From: Gymnodinialimonas sp. 202GB13-11
Lineage (GTDB): Bacteria > Pseudomonadota > Alphaproteobacteria > Rhodobacterales > Rhodobacteraceae
DNA length: 64,000 nucleotides
Direction of reading: 5' to 3'
Assembly (NCBI RefSeq): GCF_040932485.1
Contig: NZ_JBFRBH010000001.1
Coordinates: forward strand, 3,212,212-3,276,211
Both the position numbers and the translations under genes were made by a program. Numbering within the stretch: position 1 is the stretch's first letter; the number at the start of each line of letters is the position of its first letter. The notes beneath the pieces are model-generated. The model did not search any database, was not told the DNA's origin, and saw only the letters and a list, made by a program, of their open reading frames with translations. Below, piece by piece: positions 44,006-53,973 of this stretch.

Positions 44006-46774
44006 ATGTTCGGTAAGCTGGCGAAGAAGGTCTTTGGCACCCCCAATGACCGCAAGGTGAAAGCCGTCCGTTCCGTCATCGACAAGATCAACGCGCTGGA
44101 ATCCGATTTCGAAAGCCTGAGCGATACCGAGATCGTCGCCAAGACCGCCGAGTTCCGCAATCGCGCCCAGAATGGCGAGGCGTTGGACGATCTGCTACCG
44201 GAAGCTTTCGCCAACTGCCGCGAGGCCGCCAAGCGTGCGCTGGGTCTGCGGGCCTTTGACGTGCAGCTGATCGGGGCGCTGTTCATCCATCAGGGTAATA
44301 TCGCCGAGATGAAGACGGGTGAGGGCAAGACGCTTGTGGCGACCTTTGCCGCCTATCTGAACGCGCTGACCGGCGAAGGCGTGCATGTTGTGACGGTCAA
44401 CGATTACCTCGCCAAGCGTGACAGCGAATGGATGGGCAAGGTGTTCACCGCTTTGGGTATGACCACCGGCGTTGTTTACCCGCGCCAGCCCGAAGACGAG
44501 AAGAAGCAGGCCTATGCCTGTGACATCACCTACGCCACCAACAATGAGCTTGGGTTCGACTACCTGCGTGACAACATGCGCGGGTCGATCGACCAGATGG
44601 CGCAGCGCGGGCATAATTTCGCAATTGTGGACGAGGTCGACTCGATCCTCATCGACGAAGCGCGGACGCCGCTGATTATCTCAGGCCCGACGCAGGACCG
44701 CTCAGACCTGTACATCAGCATCGACAAGATTATTCCGAAGGTAGAAGACCACCACTACACGCTGGACGAAAAGACACGTCAGGCGACCTTCACCGATGAG
44801 GGTAACGACTTCCTCGAAGAGATCCTGCACGCGGAAGGCGTCTTGCCCGAGGGCCAGTCTCTCTATGACCCGGAAAGCACGACCATCGTGCACCACGTCA
44901 CCAATGCTTTGCGTGCGCACAAGGTGTTCACCAAGGACAAGGAATACATCGTCCGCGACGGTGAGGTTGTGCTGGTCGACGAATTTACCGGCCGCATGAT
45001 GCCGGGCCGGCGTATGTCGGAAGGCCTGCACCAGGCGATTGAGGCGAAGGAAGGCTGCAAGATCCAGCCGGAGAACGTGACGCTCGCGAGCGTGACGTTC
45101 CAGAACTACTTCCGCCTCTACAACAAGCTGGGTGGCATGACCGGGACGGCGGCGACGGAAGCAGAAGAATTTGCCTCGATCTACGGGCTGGGTGTGGTTG
45201 AGATTCCGACGAACCGCGAGATTGCGCGGATCGACGAGGATGACGCTGTCTACCGCACGGCGCGGGAAAAATATGAGGCCATCGTGAAGGCGATTGCCGA
45301 CGCCCATGGACGTGGACAGCCAGTACTGGTTGGCACGACTTCCATCGAGAAGTCCGAGATGCTGGGTCAGATGCTTGAGAAGGCTGGTCTGCCCTACAAC
45401 ATCCTCAACGCGCGTCAGCACGAGCAGGAGGCGCAGATCGTTGCCGATGCAGGCAAGCTAGGCGCGGTGACGATTGCAACGAACATGGCCGGTCGTGGGA
45501 CTGACATCAAACTGGGCGGCAATGTCGAGTTCAAGGTGATGGAGGCGATTGCCGCAGACCCTGAGGGCGACCCGGAAGAAATTCGGGCCCGCATTGAAGC
45601 GCAGCATGAAACCGACGAACAGGCGGTTAAGGATGCCGGTGGCCTGTACGTTCTGGCGACCGAGCGCCATGAAAGCCGCCGCATCGACAACCAGTTGCGC
45701 GGTCGCTCCGGCCGCCAGGGTGATCCGGGCAAGTCGAGCTTCTTCCTGTCGTTGGAAGATGACCTGATGCGCATCTTCGGGTCGGAGCGGCTGGACAAGA
45801 TGCTCAACACGTTGGGCATGCAAGAAGGTGAGGCGATTGTGCACCCTTGGGTGAACAAGTCGCTGGAGCGCGCGCAGGCGAAAGTCGAGGGGCGTAACTT
45901 CGACATCCGCAAGCAGCTTCTGAAATTTGACGATGTGATGAACGACCAGCGGAAAGTCGTGTTCGGCCAGCGCCGGGACATCATGGGCGCTGAGGATATT
46001 GCTGAGGTCGCCAAGGACATGCGCGATCAGGTGATCGAGGACATGGTCGACACCTACATGCCGCCCAAGACCTATGCCGATCAATGGGACGTCGACGGGC
46101 TGAAAGAAAGCGCGCAGAAGGTGCTGGGTGTCGATCTGCCGATCGAGACCTGGGCCAATGAAGATGGCGTTGACCAAGAGGTCGCGCTGGAACGGCTTGA
46201 GAAGGCTGCGGACGAATACATGGCGTCGAAAGCCGCGCAATTCGGGCCAGAGCAGATGCGGAACATCGAAAAGCAGGTATTGCTGCAAACCATCGACCAG
46301 AAATGGCAGGAGCATCTGCTGACGCTGGAACATCTGCGCTCGGTCGTCGGCTTCCGGGGCTATGCGCAGCGCGATCCGCTGAACGAATACAAGACCGAGG
46401 CGTTCCAACTGTTCGAAGGGATGCTGGACGGGCTGCGCACCGATGTGACGGAAAAGCTCGCGCGGATTCAGCCGCTGACGCCGGAACAGCAAGAGGCGCT
46501 GATGGCGCAACTGCGCCAGCAGCAGGAGGCCGCGCAGAAGCAGATGGCCGGTGCGACCGCGGATGGCGGAGGTGCTGCTGCTGCCGGTGCGGCCAGTGCG
46601 GGTGCTGCAGCCATCGCTGATCCTGTCGCCGAAGCGCGCGCTGCGGGCTTTCCCAATGCCATCGAAGGTTTTGTGGAAGACGATCCGAATACCTGGGGTA
46701 GCCCAGGCCGGAACGATGTCTGCCCATGCGGATCGGGCAAGAAATTCAAGCACTGCCACGGCCGGTTGAGCTGA
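44006..46774 (+). CDS. secA: Preprotein translocase ATPase SecA
   Basis: 922 residues; motor of the Sec pathway at the inner membrane. Walker [10 protein letters not shown] (Lys108), [19 protein letters not shown] for Walker [14 protein letters not shown] and [10 protein letters not shown] for NBD2, then helical scaffold and wing domains. The C-terminus has an Ala-rich linker and the zinc/SecB-binding tail [13 protein letters not shown]. Full-length. A hairpin follows the stop. Confidence 0.97.
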   Translation: MFGKLAKKVFGTPNDRKVKAVRSVIDKINALESDFESLSDTEIVAKTAEFRNRAQNGEALDDLLPEAFANCREAAKRALGLRAFDVQLIGALFIHQGNIAEMKTGEGKTLVATFAAYLNALTGEGVHVVTVNDYLAKRDSEWMGKVFTALGMTTGVVYPRQPEDEKKQAYACDITYATNNELGFDYLRDNMRGSIDQMAQRGHNFAIVDEVDSILIDEARTPLIISGPTQDRSDLYISIDKIIPKVEDHHYTLDEKTRQATFTDEGNDFLEEILHAEGVLPEGQSLYDPESTTIVHHVTNALRAHKVFTKDKEYIVRDGEVVLVDEFTGRMMPGRRMSEGLHQAIEAKEGCKIQPENVTLASVTFQNYFRLYNKLGGMTGTAATEAEEFASIYGLGVVEIPTNREIARIDEDDAVYRTAREKYEAIVKAIADAHGRGQPVLVGTTSIEKSEMLGQMLEKAGLPYNILNARQHEQEAQIVADAGKLGAVTIATNMAGRGTDIKLGGNVEFKVMEAIAADPEGDPEEIRARIEAQHETDEQAVKDAGGLYVLATERHESRRIDNQLRGRSGRQGDPGKSSFFLSLEDDLMRIFGSERLDKMLNTLGMQEGEAIVHPWVNKSLERAQAKVEGRNFDIRKQLLKFDDVMNDQRKVVFGQRRDIMGAEDIAEVAKDMRDQVIEDMVDTYMPPKTYADQWDVDGLKESAQKVLGVDLPIETWANEDGVDQEVALERLEKAADEYMASKAAQFGPEQMRNIEKQVLLQTIDQKWQEHLLTLEHLRSVVGFRGYAQRDPLNEYKTEAFQLFEGMLDGLRTDVTEKLARIQPLTPEQQEALMAQLRQQQEAAQKQMAGATADGGGAAAAGAASAGAAAIADPVAEARAAGFPNAIEGFVEDDPNTWGSPGRNDVCPCGSGKKFKHCHGRLS

Positions 46775-46781
46775 ACCGATT

Positions 46782-46822
46782 GGGGCGAAATTGCGAAAAG
46801 TGACGCGATCTCGCCCCTATTT
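46782..46822 (+). terminator. Terminator of secA
   Basis: GGGGCGA pairs with TCGCCCC, with an inner ATTGCG/CGCGAT stem, followed by TATTT. Confidence 0.65.
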
Positions 46823-46898
46823 CCCACGTTTTGAGGCTTATTGAGGCCCGAATCCCCTCCCATCCTGCCCGCGGGTAAGAAGATGTGGAGTGTGGGAC

Positions 46899-47891
46899 AT
46901 GTTGAATACATTGGTCATCCGAGGCGCCGCCTTTTGCGTGCTGGCCTCAGGCGGTGTGCTTTACGCGATGGACAGCGGGTTGATCGGCAGTGCCGAAGGT
47001 GCGAGCGCGGATGTTGCTGGCGAACAGACGCTGACATCAGAGTCGCGCGCGGTTCACTCGCTTTCGCCTGAGCTTCCTATCATCGCAACCCATGCGGACG
47101 TACGCCTGCCGATGGCAGCGGAACCGGTGGCCCCCGAAGCCATGGTTGTGCCGGCGACCTTCGACAATGAGCCTGAAACACCAGCACCGGAAACGCCAAC
47201 TGAGTTGAGCGATCTTGGCCTGCCCTGCGACATTACACTGACCGCCACAGCCATGCCCGCGGCAATGGTTGCTTTGGACGTGATGGCCCCGTGCCGGACA
47301 GAGGCGGCGGTGCAGATCAACCATTCCGGCATGATGTTTGAGGCGCAAACTGATGCGCTTGGCCTTCTGACCCTCGATATTCCGGCATTTGAAACGCCTG
47401 CCTTCTTCTCGGTCACATTCGACGATGGAGTTGAGGAAACCGTGCTGGTGGGCCTGCCTGATCTTTTGGACTTCGACCGGATCGGCCTGACTTGGCAGGG
47501 TGATATGGGCCTTGAATTGCACGCGATGGAATTTGGTGCCGAATTCGGCGGTGAAGGCCATGTCTGGCAGGAAGCCCCGGCCACAGCAGATGCCGCCATT
47601 GCGGGTGAAGGCGGGTTCCTGACCGAGGTTGTCGTGGGCGACAGCTTCACCCAGGTCTACACATTGCCCCGCGCCACATTGCGCGAAGGGGAGTCAGTGC
47701 GCCTGTCCATCGACGCGCCGATCACCGCCAACAATTGTGCCGCCAGCGTCCTGGCGCGGACGCTGCGCACCGAAGGGGCAGGCCCAGTGGATATCACCGA
47801 GCTAACTTTCACAGTGCCCGGATGTGACGCGATTGGCGACGTTCTGGTCTTGCAAAACCTTCTCGACGACCTGAGACTCGCCTCGAATTGA
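46899..47891 (+). CDS. Secreted hypothetical protein downstream of secA
   Basis: 330 residues. The ATG at 46899 sits eight bases after GGAG. An N-terminal hydrophobic segment (about 5-25) acts as signal or anchor; a Pro/Glu-rich spacer (EPETPAPETPTELSDLG) precedes two strand-rich modules with four scattered Cys that could pair (LPCDITL, MAPCRTE, NNCAAS, VPGCDAIG). I see no catalytic motif. Relatives next to secA in Rhodobacterales are, as I recall, sometimes labelled translocase by position only. Very acidic protein, likely periplasmic. Confidence 0.7.
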   Translation: MLNTLVIRGAAFCVLASGGVLYAMDSGLIGSAEGASADVAGEQTLTSESRAVHSLSPELPIIATHADVRLPMAAEPVAPEAMVVPATFDNEPETPAPETPTELSDLGLPCDITLTATAMPAAMVALDVMAPCRTEAAVQINHSGMMFEAQTDALGLLTLDIPAFETPAFFSVTFDDGVEETVLVGLPDLLDFDRIGLTWQGDMGLELHAMEFGAEFGGEGHVWQEAPATADAAIAGEGGFLTEVVVGDSFTQVYTLPRATLREGESVRLSIDAPITANNCAASVLARTLRTEGAGPVDITELTFTVPGCDAIGDVLVLQNLLDDLRLASN

Positions 47892-47912
47892 GGCCAGTTC
47901 GCGGGATGTCCC

Positions 47913-49460
47913 ATGGGATACCGGATCGGGGCGGCCATCGGGGCCGCCCTTTCCTTTTTAGGCTGTATTGCCACGGCGCAGGACGTCGAATTGCGCTCGC
48001 TCGACGGGAGTGTGGAGCTTGAGGGCAACCTGATTTCCTACGATGAGGCGTTCTACCGGCTGGAAACGGTCTATGGCGCGCTGACAGTGGCGGCAGAAGG
48101 CGTGTCCTGCGCCGGGCCGGGCTGCCCTGATTTGGGGACATTTGTAGCCGAGGCGCGGATTGCGGGCGCGGCCACGGTGGCCGAGGGGTTGTTGCCCGAC
48201 CTGCTGGACGCTTTCGCCGCGGCGCAGGGCATGACCCTCGAAGAGGCGGATGAAGATGGCCCCACCTTTGTATTGCGGCGCGAAGATGGATCACCGGCGG
48301 CGCGATTCACGGTCGTGGCGGGCACGACGGATGATGGATTTCTGGCACTTCTGAACCGAGAGGCGGACATCGCGCTTGCGCTGCGAGAGCCTTCCATCGC
48401 TGAACTGCGCGCGGCGGAGGCGGCTAGCCCGGACGACCCGCCACTGGACGATAGGGTGCGCGTCTTAGCGTTGGACGCGCTGGTGCCGATGGTCTCGGCT
48501 GAAAACCCATTGGACAGCCTGACTCTGCCACAGATTGCGCAGCTCTTCTCGGGCGAGGTGGTAAATTGGCAGGAACTCGGGGGGCCGGACGCGCCAATTG
48601 CGCTGCATCTGCTTTCGCCGGGACTTGGGCTTGCGCAAGCATTTTCCGCGCGTGTGTTGTTGCCGTCGGATGCGGGCCTGTCCGCTGACATTATCCGCCA
48701 TGAGAATGCGGCGTCCCTCGCGGAAGCCGTAGCTAACGACGCTTATGCAGTCGGGATAACGGCTCGATCGGGGATCGGCCCCGCGCGTGCCCTGCCGCTG
48801 TCGGGGGCCTGCGGGTTCGCGCAAAGTGCTACGGGCGATGCGGTGAAGGCAGAGGACTATCCGCTGACGGCACCGGTCTACATGTACCTAGCCCCGCAGC
48901 GCCTGCCGCTTTTGGTGCGGCAGTTTCTGGCGTTCACCGAAACGGAAGTGGCCGAACGCCGTGTGCGGGACGCCGGATTTGTTGATCAGCTTCTGACGCG
49001 CACTCCGATGGCGTTGCAGGGCGAACGCCTGGCCAGCGCGATCCGTGCAGGGGGCGAAGATGTGGCGCTGGAGGATTTGCAGGACATGGTCGAGGTGCTT
49101 GGAACAGCCGAACGCCTGTCGACCACGCTGCGGTTCAATCCGGGCGGGACGGAGCTGGACATTCAATCGCGGGCCTCTATCGCGCGCCTCGCCATGGCAG
49201 TGGAACGCGGGGCCTTTGATGGGCGGCGCATTATCTTTGCAGGGTTCTCTGACGGGGACGGACCAGCAAGCGTGAATGCGCGCCTATCGTTGCGGCGGGC
49301 GGGCGTGGTGCGGGATGCGTTTCTGGCCGCGTCGAGCACAGCTGCACCGGACCGGGTGGAACTCGTAACGCATGGGTTTGGTGAAGCCATGCCGATGGCC
49401 TGTGATGACACCGATTGGGGCCGGGCGGTGAACCGTCGGGTTGAGGTGTGGTTGGATTGA
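47913..49460 (+). CDS. Periplasmic substrate-binding domain fused to OmpA domain
   Basis: 515 residues: signal peptide (to ATAQ), a PstS-like phosphate-binding-protein fold at about 85-345 (AGTTDDGFLALLNREADIALALREP, NPLDSLTLPQIAQLFSGEVVNWQELGG, ITARSGIGPARALPLS) and a C-terminal OmpA/MotB peptidoglycan-binding domain (about 390-515; LRFNPGGTELDIQSRASIARLA, FAGFSDGDGPASVNARLSLRRA, NRRVEVWLD). The fusion would hold a ligand-binding domain on the cell wall. Whether it binds phosphate or another anion is unknown. Twenty-one bases after the preceding secreted protein, so probably cotranscribed. Confidence 0.82.
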   Translation: MGYRIGAAIGAALSFLGCIATAQDVELRSLDGSVELEGNLISYDEAFYRLETVYGALTVAAEGVSCAGPGCPDLGTFVAEARIAGAATVAEGLLPDLLDAFAAAQGMTLEEADEDGPTFVLRREDGSPAARFTVVAGTTDDGFLALLNREADIALALREPSIAELRAAEAASPDDPPLDDRVRVLALDALVPMVSAENPLDSLTLPQIAQLFSGEVVNWQELGGPDAPIALHLLSPGLGLAQAFSARVLLPSDAGLSADIIRHENAASLAEAVANDAYAVGITARSGIGPARALPLSGACGFAQSATGDAVKAEDYPLTAPVYMYLAPQRLPLLVRQFLAFTETEVAERRVRDAGFVDQLLTRTPMALQGERLASAIRAGGEDVALEDLQDMVEVLGTAERLSTTLRFNPGGTELDIQSRASIARLAMAVERGAFDGRRIIFAGFSDGDGPASVNARLSLRRAGVVRDAFLAASSTAAPDRVELVTHGFGEAMPMACDDTDWGRAVNRRVEVWLD

Positions 49461-49511
49461 GCCAAGCGGAAAACCGCGCTTTCCGGGTGGAGTTCGCGGC
49501 AATCCGTTTTG

Positions 49512-50279
49512 CTATAGGTAACCTTCGGAGCGGAAGCTAAGCTCGCGCGCTTTGCCGATCACCAGATGATCGTGGATCGTGATGTTGAAGATCTCAGCCG
49601 CATCGCGAATGGCGAATGTCATTTCAATATCGGATTGGCTTGGCGTTGGATCACCTGACGGGTGGTTGTGCACGAGGATCAGAGCGGTGGCATTCAGCTC
49701 TAGCGCCCGTTTCACGACCTCGCGCGGGTAGACCGGCACATGATCGACGGTACCTTCGGCTTGCGCCTCATCCGCGATGAGGACGTTTTTACGGTCCAGA
49801 TACAGAACGCGAAACTGTTCGATATCGCGGTGGGCCATGGCGGTCTGGCAATATTCGAGCAGCGCATCCCATGAGCTGAGGATCGGTTTCTGCATGACCT
49901 TGGCGCGCGCCATGCGGTGGCCCACGGCCTCGATGAGCTTCAGCTGGAAGACGACCTTGTCGCCGACCCCCTCAATCTCTTTCAGACGGGCCGGGGGTGC
50001 GGCAAGGACGCGGTTGAGATCCCCGAAATGCGCGATGAGGCGCTTGGCGAGCGGCTTGGTGTCGCCGCGCAGGATGGCACCGTAAAGGACCATCTCCAGC
50101 AGCTCGTAATCCGGCACGGCATCCGGCCCGCCTTCGGTAAAACGCGCGCGCAGACGGTCGCGATGTTTGAGGCGGTGATCCTCGGCCCCTTTCGACGGGC
50201 CAGACGCCCTGCGCACAGGTGTGGCCTTCACGAAACGGGGTAAGACTTCTTCAAAGGAAAAGGCGGGCTGTTCGGACAT
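49512..50279 (-). CDS. radC: RadC/JAB-domain protein
   Basis: 255 residues. HhH-like N-terminal part (LLEMVLYGAILRGDTKPLAKRLIAHFGDLNRVL, IEGVGDKVVFQLKLIEAVG) and a JAMM metalloprotease-like motif HNHPSGDPTPSQSDIEMT with Glu in the upstream strand. The historical role in radiation repair is doubtful; the protein is tied to DNA uptake and recombination in several bacteria. A CtrA-like box lies 24 bases upstream. Confidence 0.92.
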   Translation of the reverse strand: MSEQPAFSFEEVLPRFVKATPVRRASGPSKGAEDHRLKHRDRLRARFTEGGPDAVPDYELLEMVLYGAILRGDTKPLAKRLIAHFGDLNRVLAAPPARLKEIEGVGDKVVFQLKLIEAVGHRMARAKVMQKPILSSWDALLEYCQTAMAHRDIEQFRVLYLDRKNVLIADEAQAEGTVDHVPVYPREVVKRALELNATALILVHNHPSGDPTPSQSDIEMTFAIRDAAEIFNITIHDHLVIGKARELSFRSEGYL

Positions 50280-50303
50280 ATGCCGCAGCCTGCCCCGGAA
50301 TGG

Positions 50304-50318
50304 TTAACGAAGCGTTAT
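50304..50318. promoter_or_regulatory. CtrA-like box upstream of radC
   Basis: TTAA-CGAAGCG-TTAT matches the alphaproteobacterial CtrA site TTAA-N7-TTAA with one mismatch; also a small TAACG/CGTTA dyad. It overlaps the stop of the upstream desaturase-family gene. Confidence 0.4.
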
Positions 50319-51481
50319 TCGCCGGGCGGTGGCGTCGGTTCACGCCGGAACTTGGACGAGAACGGATACATGAACTGCTTCCAATACCCGCGCGGAACGG
50401 TGTCACCGACGACGCCATATTGCTCGGGCCATTCGCCTTTGTCGGGCAAATGATGGGTGCCGAAGAGCCAATCGTAGATCGGGAAATGGCTGGAATAATT
50501 GATGTCGATCGCGTCGCGATCCGACCCGTGGTGCCAGTGGTGAAACCGGGGCGTGACGATGAAGCGCTCCAGGAAGCCCATCTTCCACCCGATATTAGCG
50601 TGGATGAAGCTCGACGAGAAATAGACGATCAGCAGGTAGGCCTGGATCGCCTCGGGCATGAAGCCGAGCGTGAACATCGGCACAGCGGTCAGGCTGCGCA
50701 GGATGGCAATCTCGATGAAATGCATCCGCGCACCGGCGAGCCAATCCATCTTTTTCGTGGAATGGTGGATCGCGTGGAAGTTCCACAGGAACGGGAACGT
50801 GTGGAAGGCGCGGTGGACCCAATATTGCACGAAATCGGTGGCCGCCATGATAACGATGACCTGAACCCAGAACGGCATCGACGCAATCCAGGCGCGGGTG
50901 GCATCAAGGTCGATATTGGCGTTCACGTAGTTGGCGGGGGCCAGCGTGATGAAGCCAAGCACCTGCACGAACATAGAAGAGATGAGGTAGTAAAACATGT
51001 CTTCCTGCCATTCGGGGCGGAAGACGGTTTGCTCGGACCGTGCCGGGAAGAAGCGTTCGAGTGGGACGAAGAGGAAGCCGACGACCAGCACGTTGATGAT
51101 GAAGTAATCGAGTCCGAAGTAGAGGCTTTGCGGCGGTGCGCCTGCGGTGTCGGGCTGCGTGGTGGCCATGAGGCTGGCGACGACTGTGACGGCCAGCGCA
51201 CACCAACCCAGTGATTTGCGGCGCCCGATGATCAGCGACAAAAGCGCCAGCGCATAGCCGGACAAAAGCAGGAAGCGCATCACCACGGTCATGATGCCGT
51301 TTTGGTGGATGAAGGCGATTTCGGGGTAGCTGAAGGTCTCAGGATACCAGCGCAGCAATACGATCAGGAGGCCTGCCAGCCCGGCCAACAGGGCCAGGGA
51401 TCCGCTAAGCCAGCCGGAGCCAAGCGGGCGGTCTTCACGCGGGGTTTCAAGGTGCGATATGACGGATCGTAAAAAGCTCAT
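50315..51481 (-). CDS. Sterol-desaturase/fatty-acid-hydroxylase family membrane protein
   Basis: 388 residues, several hydrophobic helices, and the di-iron histidine boxes: HRAFH in FVQYWVHRAFHTFPF, then HAIHHS in NFHAIHHSTKKMDW and, later, FHHWHHGSDRDAID. The family hydroxylates or desaturates membrane lipids (sterols, carotenoids, ether lipids, ornithine lipids); the substrate here is unknown. The long N-terminal membrane region (about 1-170) exceeds the core domain. Stands alone between radC and a hypothetical gene. Confidence 0.88.
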   Translation of the reverse strand: MSFLRSVISHLETPREDRPLGSGWLSGSLALLAGLAGLLIVLLRWYPETFSYPEIAFIHQNGIMTVVMRFLLLSGYALALLSLIIGRRKSLGWCALAVTVVASLMATTQPDTAGAPPQSLYFGLDYFIINVLVVGFLFVPLERFFPARSEQTVFRPEWQEDMFYYLISSMFVQVLGFITLAPANYVNANIDLDATRAWIASMPFWVQVIVIMAATDFVQYWVHRAFHTFPFLWNFHAIHHSTKKMDWLAGARMHFIEIAILRSLTAVPMFTLGFMPEAIQAYLLIVYFSSSFIHANIGWKMGFLERFIVTPRFHHWHHGSDRDAIDINYSSHFPIYDWLFGTHHLPDKGEWPEQYGVVGDTVPRGYWKQFMYPFSSKFRREPTPPPGE

Positions 51482-51623
51482 GTCTGTCGCCTAGCCGTGT
51501 CGTTTGGCCGAAGTATGGCCAAATTCCCAATCAGCCAGAAGCTTAAAGGCGCGCGTTTCTTCAATGCCATCGCAAAGGGTTGCCCAATTGCGCCATATCG
51601 CTTTGCGAAGGCATATCAGCCTC

Positions 51624-52349
51624 TTATTCGGAAAGGCCCAGATACTCCCACTCGGACATCATATGACCTGTGATGGACGCAGCGAGTGTTTCGGCATCGA
51701 CAGCCGGAACCAGCGTAAGATTGATACGAGAGACGGCCATCAGGCTTTCGACCTGATCAGGATGCGGAAAAATAACCGCGCGCACCAATTCTCGACCACC
51801 ACTTTCGGGCCGGATATGAGAGCCAATCATTTGGACGGCATTCGGGACATTACCCAATTCCACACGTTCGAGAACCAGTAACTCACCTTCGGGGAACGCC
51901 CCAATTGCACTTGGAAAAATCTGTTCACGCAGCAATTGCGCCGCCAAGTCAGCGCGCATTTGCAGTGGGTCATCGGCCTCTGCCGCCATCGGGATGTTCG
52001 CGGTGGTAACCTGGAAATTTTCCAGAAATAGGCCCTGCTCCGTGGTTTCATCCGAGACGTATGTGAATTGGAAGGCCGCGAATGCACCGCCATCAGGAAG
52101 CAGAAAGTCACGGACAGTAACGCCATCGAAACGCGGCACGTAAACGCGGAAACGCACTGGAACGTCGATATCAAACCGCTCGGTTATGCCTTCATCATAG
52201 GTGTATGTATCTGACAAAAGCAGCCCGCCACCCCGGCTGATATAACGCTCGGCCACTTCGGCGGCGGCTTCCGTTTGGGCCTGTGCAACAGAAACCGGGA
52301 TAAGGGATAGGCTGATGCCCAGAAGAATTGCGGACAGATGAGAAGGCAT
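51624..52349 (-). CDS. Exported hypothetical protein
   Basis: 241 residues with signal peptide (cleavage after AQAQ) and a mature region of alternating strands; start at 52349 after GGAG. Segments RYISRGGGLLLSDTYTYDEG and RFRVYVPRFDGVTVRDFLLPDGG are not from a family I recognise. Predicted periplasmic. Single gene; the 142 bases downstream hold only a weak CGCAAAG/CTTTGCG dyad and a 30-codon frame (see rejected items). Confidence 0.65.
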   Translation of the reverse strand: MPSHLSAILLGISLSLIPVSVAQAQTEAAAEVAERYISRGGGLLLSDTYTYDEGITERFDIDVPVRFRVYVPRFDGVTVRDFLLPDGGAFAAFQFTYVSDETTEQGLFLENFQVTTANIPMAAEADDPLQMRADLAAQLLREQIFPSAIGAFPEGELLVLERVELGNVPNAVQMIGSHIRPESGGRELVRAVIFPHPDQVESLMAVSRINLTLVPAVDAETLAASITGHMMSEWEYLGLSE

Positions 52350-52419
52350 ACTGAAAGCTCCGACTAAAATGGTCGGCACAGGCTAGGTCAGGGAAGCCAG
52401 ATGGATCAACAGTTGCGTG

Positions 52420-53229
52420 TTAGCCCCAGGTTGGGTGGAACTTGCCCGCGGGTGAAAGCGTGAAGATCTCGGCCCCATCGGCGGTTACGCCAATGGAATG
52501 CTCGAATTGGGCGCTGAGGCTTTTGTCGCGGGTCACGGCGGTCCAATCATCGGAGAGGACCTTCGTTTCCGGGCGCCCGAGGTTCACCATCGGCTCGATT
52601 GTGAAGAACATGCCTTCTTCCAGCACGGGGCCCGTGCCGGGGCGGCCGTAGTGGAGCACGTTGGGTGGGGCGTGGAACACCTGCCCCAGACCGTGACCGC
52701 AGAAATCGCGCACGACGGACATGCGCTTGGACTCGACGAAGGATTGGATCGCGTAGCCGATATCACCGAAGGTCTTGCCGGGTTTCACAGCCTCGATGCC
52801 TTTGAACAGCGCGTCGTGGGTCACTTGGATCAACCGCTCAGCCTTACGGGGCAGATTGCCCGCCACGAACATGCGAGACGTGTCGCCGAACCAGCCATCG
52901 ACAATCACGGTGACGTCGATGTTTACGATATCGCCGTCCTTCAGCTTCTTCTCGCTGGGGATGCCGTGGCAGACGACGTGGTTGATGCTGATGCAAGAGG
53001 CGTGCTGATAGCCGCGATAGCCGATGGTGGCGGACGTCGCCTCAGCCTCATTCACCCAGGCCTCGATCTGCGCATCGAGCGCGCCCGTGGTCACACCGGG
53101 CACCACCAGAGGCGCGACCCGGTCGAGAATGTCAGCCGCAAGCGCCCCCGCCCGGTGCATCCCGGCGAAGTCAGCTTGTTGGTGAATGCGGATGCCGTCT
53201 TTGGTGAGGCGGCCTTTGAAATCGTCCAC
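52420..53229 (-). CDS. map: Methionine aminopeptidase, type I
   Basis: 269 residues; removes initiator Met. Metal ligands in order: Asp in NIDVTVIVDGWFGDTSRMF (two Asp), His in CGHGLGQVFHAPPNVLHYG, Glu in FFTIEPMVN and Glu in FEHSIGVT. GYRGYQHASCISINHVVCHGIPSEKKLKDGD is the usual active-site approach. Complete, no extra domains. Confidence 0.96.
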   Translation of the reverse strand: MDDFKGRLTKDGIRIHQQADFAGMHRAGALAADILDRVAPLVVPGVTTGALDAQIEAWVNEAEATSATIGYRGYQHASCISINHVVCHGIPSEKKLKDGDIVNIDVTVIVDGWFGDTSRMFVAGNLPRKAERLIQVTHDALFKGIEAVKPGKTFGDIGYAIQSFVESKRMSVVRDFCGHGLGQVFHAPPNVLHYGRPGTGPVLEEGMFFTIEPMVNLGRPETKVLSDDWTAVTRDKSLSAQFEHSIGVTADGAEIFTLSPAGKFHPTWG

Positions 53230-53334
53230 GGGGACTCTCCAAGTGTTGCGCGAGATCTAATTTAGGGCGTTCGAGATCGAATTGCCAGCAGGGCGGACTT
53301 GCGCGGTCGAGCGCCTGAATGCAAGGTCGCCGCC

Positions 53335-53973
53335 ATGATTGATTGGCTGATTTTCATCCCCGCTTGTTTTGCGCTGAACCTCGCCTTTGGGCCGAACAAC
53401 CTGCTGGCGATGACCCATGGCGCGCGGGGCGGCGTTGCCTTTGCGCAGAAGGCAGCGATTGGCCGCCTGCTGGTCTTTGTGCCAATGATTGGGTTGAGCG
53501 CGCTGGGCCTGGGATTGGTTCTGACCGCGTCGGCCGCCCTGTTCAGTGTCGTGAAGGTGATCGGTGCGATTTACCTGATCTGGCTGGGCGTACGGTTGTG
53601 GCGCGCGGCGGCATCCGCACAGGTCGAGGTGGGCGCGACGACAAACCTATCGATGTCCCGCGCCTTTCGGGCCGAGGCGCTGGTTGCCCTGAGCAATCCG
53701 AAAGCCATACTGATCTTTGCAGCGTTTTTCCCACAATTCGTCAGCGTGGAGGCCTATTGGCAAAGCTATCTGGCCCTTGGCGCAGCCTTTTTGGCGCTCG
53801 AAGCGGTGGCGATCTTTGCCTATGCCTGCGCGGGTCGGTTCACCATGCGGGTGGCGGCGGACCGCATGCCGTGGATACAGCGGGCCTCCGGCGCGATGAT
53901 GGCTATGTTTGGCGTGCTTTTGTTGATCAGTCCCGCGCCTGAGGCGATGGGTCGACCGGCAGCGGCCCGCTGA
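53335..53973 (+). CDS. LysE/RhtB-family exporter
   Basis: 212 residues with six hydrophobic helices; the N-terminal FALNLAFGPNNLLAMTHGARGG replaces the usual PGP-N-L motif and GAIYLIWLGVRLWR is typical. Exports amino acids or homoserine-lactone-type compounds; substrate unknown. Start at 53335 after AAGG; extension to 53299 is unlikely. Its 3' end overlaps the convergent sfsA gene by 47 bases. Confidence 0.86.
   Translation: MIDWLIFIPACFALNLAFGPNNLLAMTHGARGGVAFAQKAAIGRLLVFVPMIGLSALGLGLVLTASAALFSVVKVIGAIYLIWLGVRLWRAAASAQVEVGATTNLSMSRAFRAEALVALSNPKAILIFAAFFPQFVSVEAYWQSYLALGAAFLALEAVAIFAYACAGRFTMRVAADRMPWIQRASGAMMAMFGVLLLISPAPEAMGRPAAAR

Noticed and set aside
45458-46759. 433-codon minus-strand frame opposite secA
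   Set aside because: secA is complete and conserved; the antisense frame is Arg/His/Leu-rich and motif-free, as expected in GC-rich codon-biased DNA.
51478-51570. 30-codon minus-strand frame whose TGA overlaps the desaturase-family start as ATGA
   Set aside because: Tempting as a leader peptide, but no ribosome site and residue pattern MALKKRAPLSFWLIG is unremarkable; could be chance.
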